This document shows, one piece after another, positions 63,472-64,000 of a stretch of DNA of 64,000 nucleotides. Position 1 is the stretch's first letter. Every line of letters starts with the position of its first letter. The notes under the pieces are model-generated. The model did not search any database. It had not been told where the DNA came from and worked only from the letters and a program-made list of their open reading frames with translations. Source of the stretch: Phytohabitans maris (GTDB lineage Bacteria; Actinomycetota; Actinomycetes; Mycobacteriales; Micromonosporaceae); contig NZ_JAVHUY010000009.1 of NCBI RefSeq assembly GCF_031085175.1, positions 124,001 to 188,000 on the forward strand, read 5' to 3'. The position numbers were made by a program, and so were the translations under genes.

Positions 63472-64000
63472 GTGAGCGTGATCATCACCGTGGCTCCCAC
63501 GGGACCCATCGCGACGAAGCAGGACAACCCAATGCTGCCCACGCAGCCCGACGAGATCGCCGACCAGGTCGCGGAGGCGTACGCAGGTGGGGCCTCGGTG
63601 GCCCACCTGCACCTGCGCGACCGCGACGACCGGCCGACCGCGGACCTCGACATCGCGGCCCGCACCGTCGAGCTCATCCGGGAGCGCTGCCCCATCCTGG
63701 TGCAGCTGTCGACCGGCGTCGGCCTGACCGTGCCGTTCGAGGAGCGCGAGCGGCTCGTCGAGCTGCGCCCGGAGATGGCGACGTTGAACCCGTGCAGCAT
63801 GAGCTTCGGCGAGGGCGAGTTTCGCAACCCGCCCGCCGGCGTCCGCCGCCTCGCCGCCCGGATGCGGGAGCTCGGGGTCAAGCCGGAGCTCGAGATCTAC
63901 GACACCGGTCACCTCGACGCGTGCCTGCGGCTCCGGGACGAAGGGCTGCTGGCCGAGCCGCTCCAGTTCAGCATCGTCCTCGGCGTCCGCGGCGGCATGG
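63472..64000 (+). CDS. BKACE (DUF849) beta-keto acid cleavage enzyme, 3' end cut by window
   Basis: About 176 residues are visible. SVIITVAPTGPIATKQDNPM, the metal motif VAHLHLRDRDDRPTADLD, QLSTGVGL, TLNPCSMSFGEGEF and ELEIYDTGHL match DUF849/Kce-type enzymes. They condense a beta-keto acid with acetyl-CoA and release acetoacetate plus a new acyl-CoA; the original member cleaves 3-keto-5-aminohexanoate in lysine fermentation. GTG at 63472 has a perfect AGGAGG five bases upstream. It shares an operator with hyuB. The gene continues past the right edge. Confidence 0.88.
   Translation, partial: MSVIITVAPTGPIATKQDNPMLPTQPDEIADQVAEAYAGGASVAHLHLRDRDDRPTADLDIAARTVELIRERCPILVQLSTGVGLTVPFEERERLVELRPEMATLNPCSMSFGEGEFRNPPAGVRRLAARMRELGVKPELEIYDTGHLDACLRLRDEGLLAEPLQFSIVLGVRGGM

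Noticed and set aside
1-64000. tRNA, rRNA, CRISPR array or phage/plasmid replication genes
   Set aside because: Looked for in the intergenic regions; no cloverleaf-like segment, regular spacer repeats or replication/integrase proteins seen.

Overview
The window is GC-rich DNA from a high-GC Gram-positive actinomycete. The signs are strong G/C bias at third codon positions, many GTG starts and GTGA/ATGA stop-start overlaps, a PknG-type kinase beside a GlnX-like membrane protein, and several luciferase-like/F420-type oxidoreductases. The family is probably Micromonosporaceae-like, but that is a guess from gene content only. I see no rRNA, tRNA, CRISPR array or intact transposase.

Layout. (1) 1-7157: a five-gene, translationally coupled minus-strand operon (XRE-cupin regulator, LLM oxidoreductase, argininosuccinate-lyase-like enzyme, two polysaccharide-deacetylase-fold proteins, the last cut by the window edge), then a gabT-like aminotransferase divergent from a LysR regulator. 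(2) 7200-13440: a Tat-exported serine hydrolase and a three-gene copper module (DUF1775, CopC-CopD fusion, DUF1775). Three gene remnants lie in and around this stretch: a frameshifted unknown, a truncated DJ-1/PfpI and a truncated SDR. (3) 13441-18406: GlnX-like, PknG and VWA operon, probably a nutrient-signalling module. (4) 18426-64000: a large catabolic island that runs off the right edge.

The island holds two transporters (an Fe/polyamine-type ABC system and a branched-chain-amino-acid-type ABC system with a LivH-LivM-LivG triple fusion). It has CoA-activating enzymes (AMP-dependent ligase, double CaiB CoA-transferase) and oxygenation/lactone enzymes (two LLM oxidoreductases, a flavin reductase, SMP-30 lactonase, HSL-type hydrolase). 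It also has beta-oxidation-like enzymes (three acyl-CoA dehydrogenases, enoyl-CoA hydratase, MaoC, SDRs), a DUF35 + Cys-less thiolase pair (retro-aldolase type), HyuA/HyuB, a class III aminotransferase and a BKACE enzyme. The set SDR + APH-fold kinase + acyl-CoA dehydrogenase resembles the levulinate (lva) / ACAD10-11 route for gamma-hydroxyacyl-CoA. My best reading is degradation of a cyclic ketone, lactone or similar carbon skeleton by oxygenation, ring opening, CoA activation and modified beta-oxidation. The substrate is not identified.

Regulation. Two closely similar GntR/FCD regulators sit in the island, plus one large LuxR-type STAND ATPase. An AT-rich motif close to TGAGATAYCATA occurs in five promoter regions of the island, and related palindromes or repeats occur in two more. 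This points to one shared regulon. Two non-coding palindromic elements near the right end (a nested inverted repeat of about 545 bp at 57509-58054 and a 168-bp MITE-like palindrome at 59461-59628 whose edge supplies the hyuA stop codon) are the clearest unexplained DNA structures.
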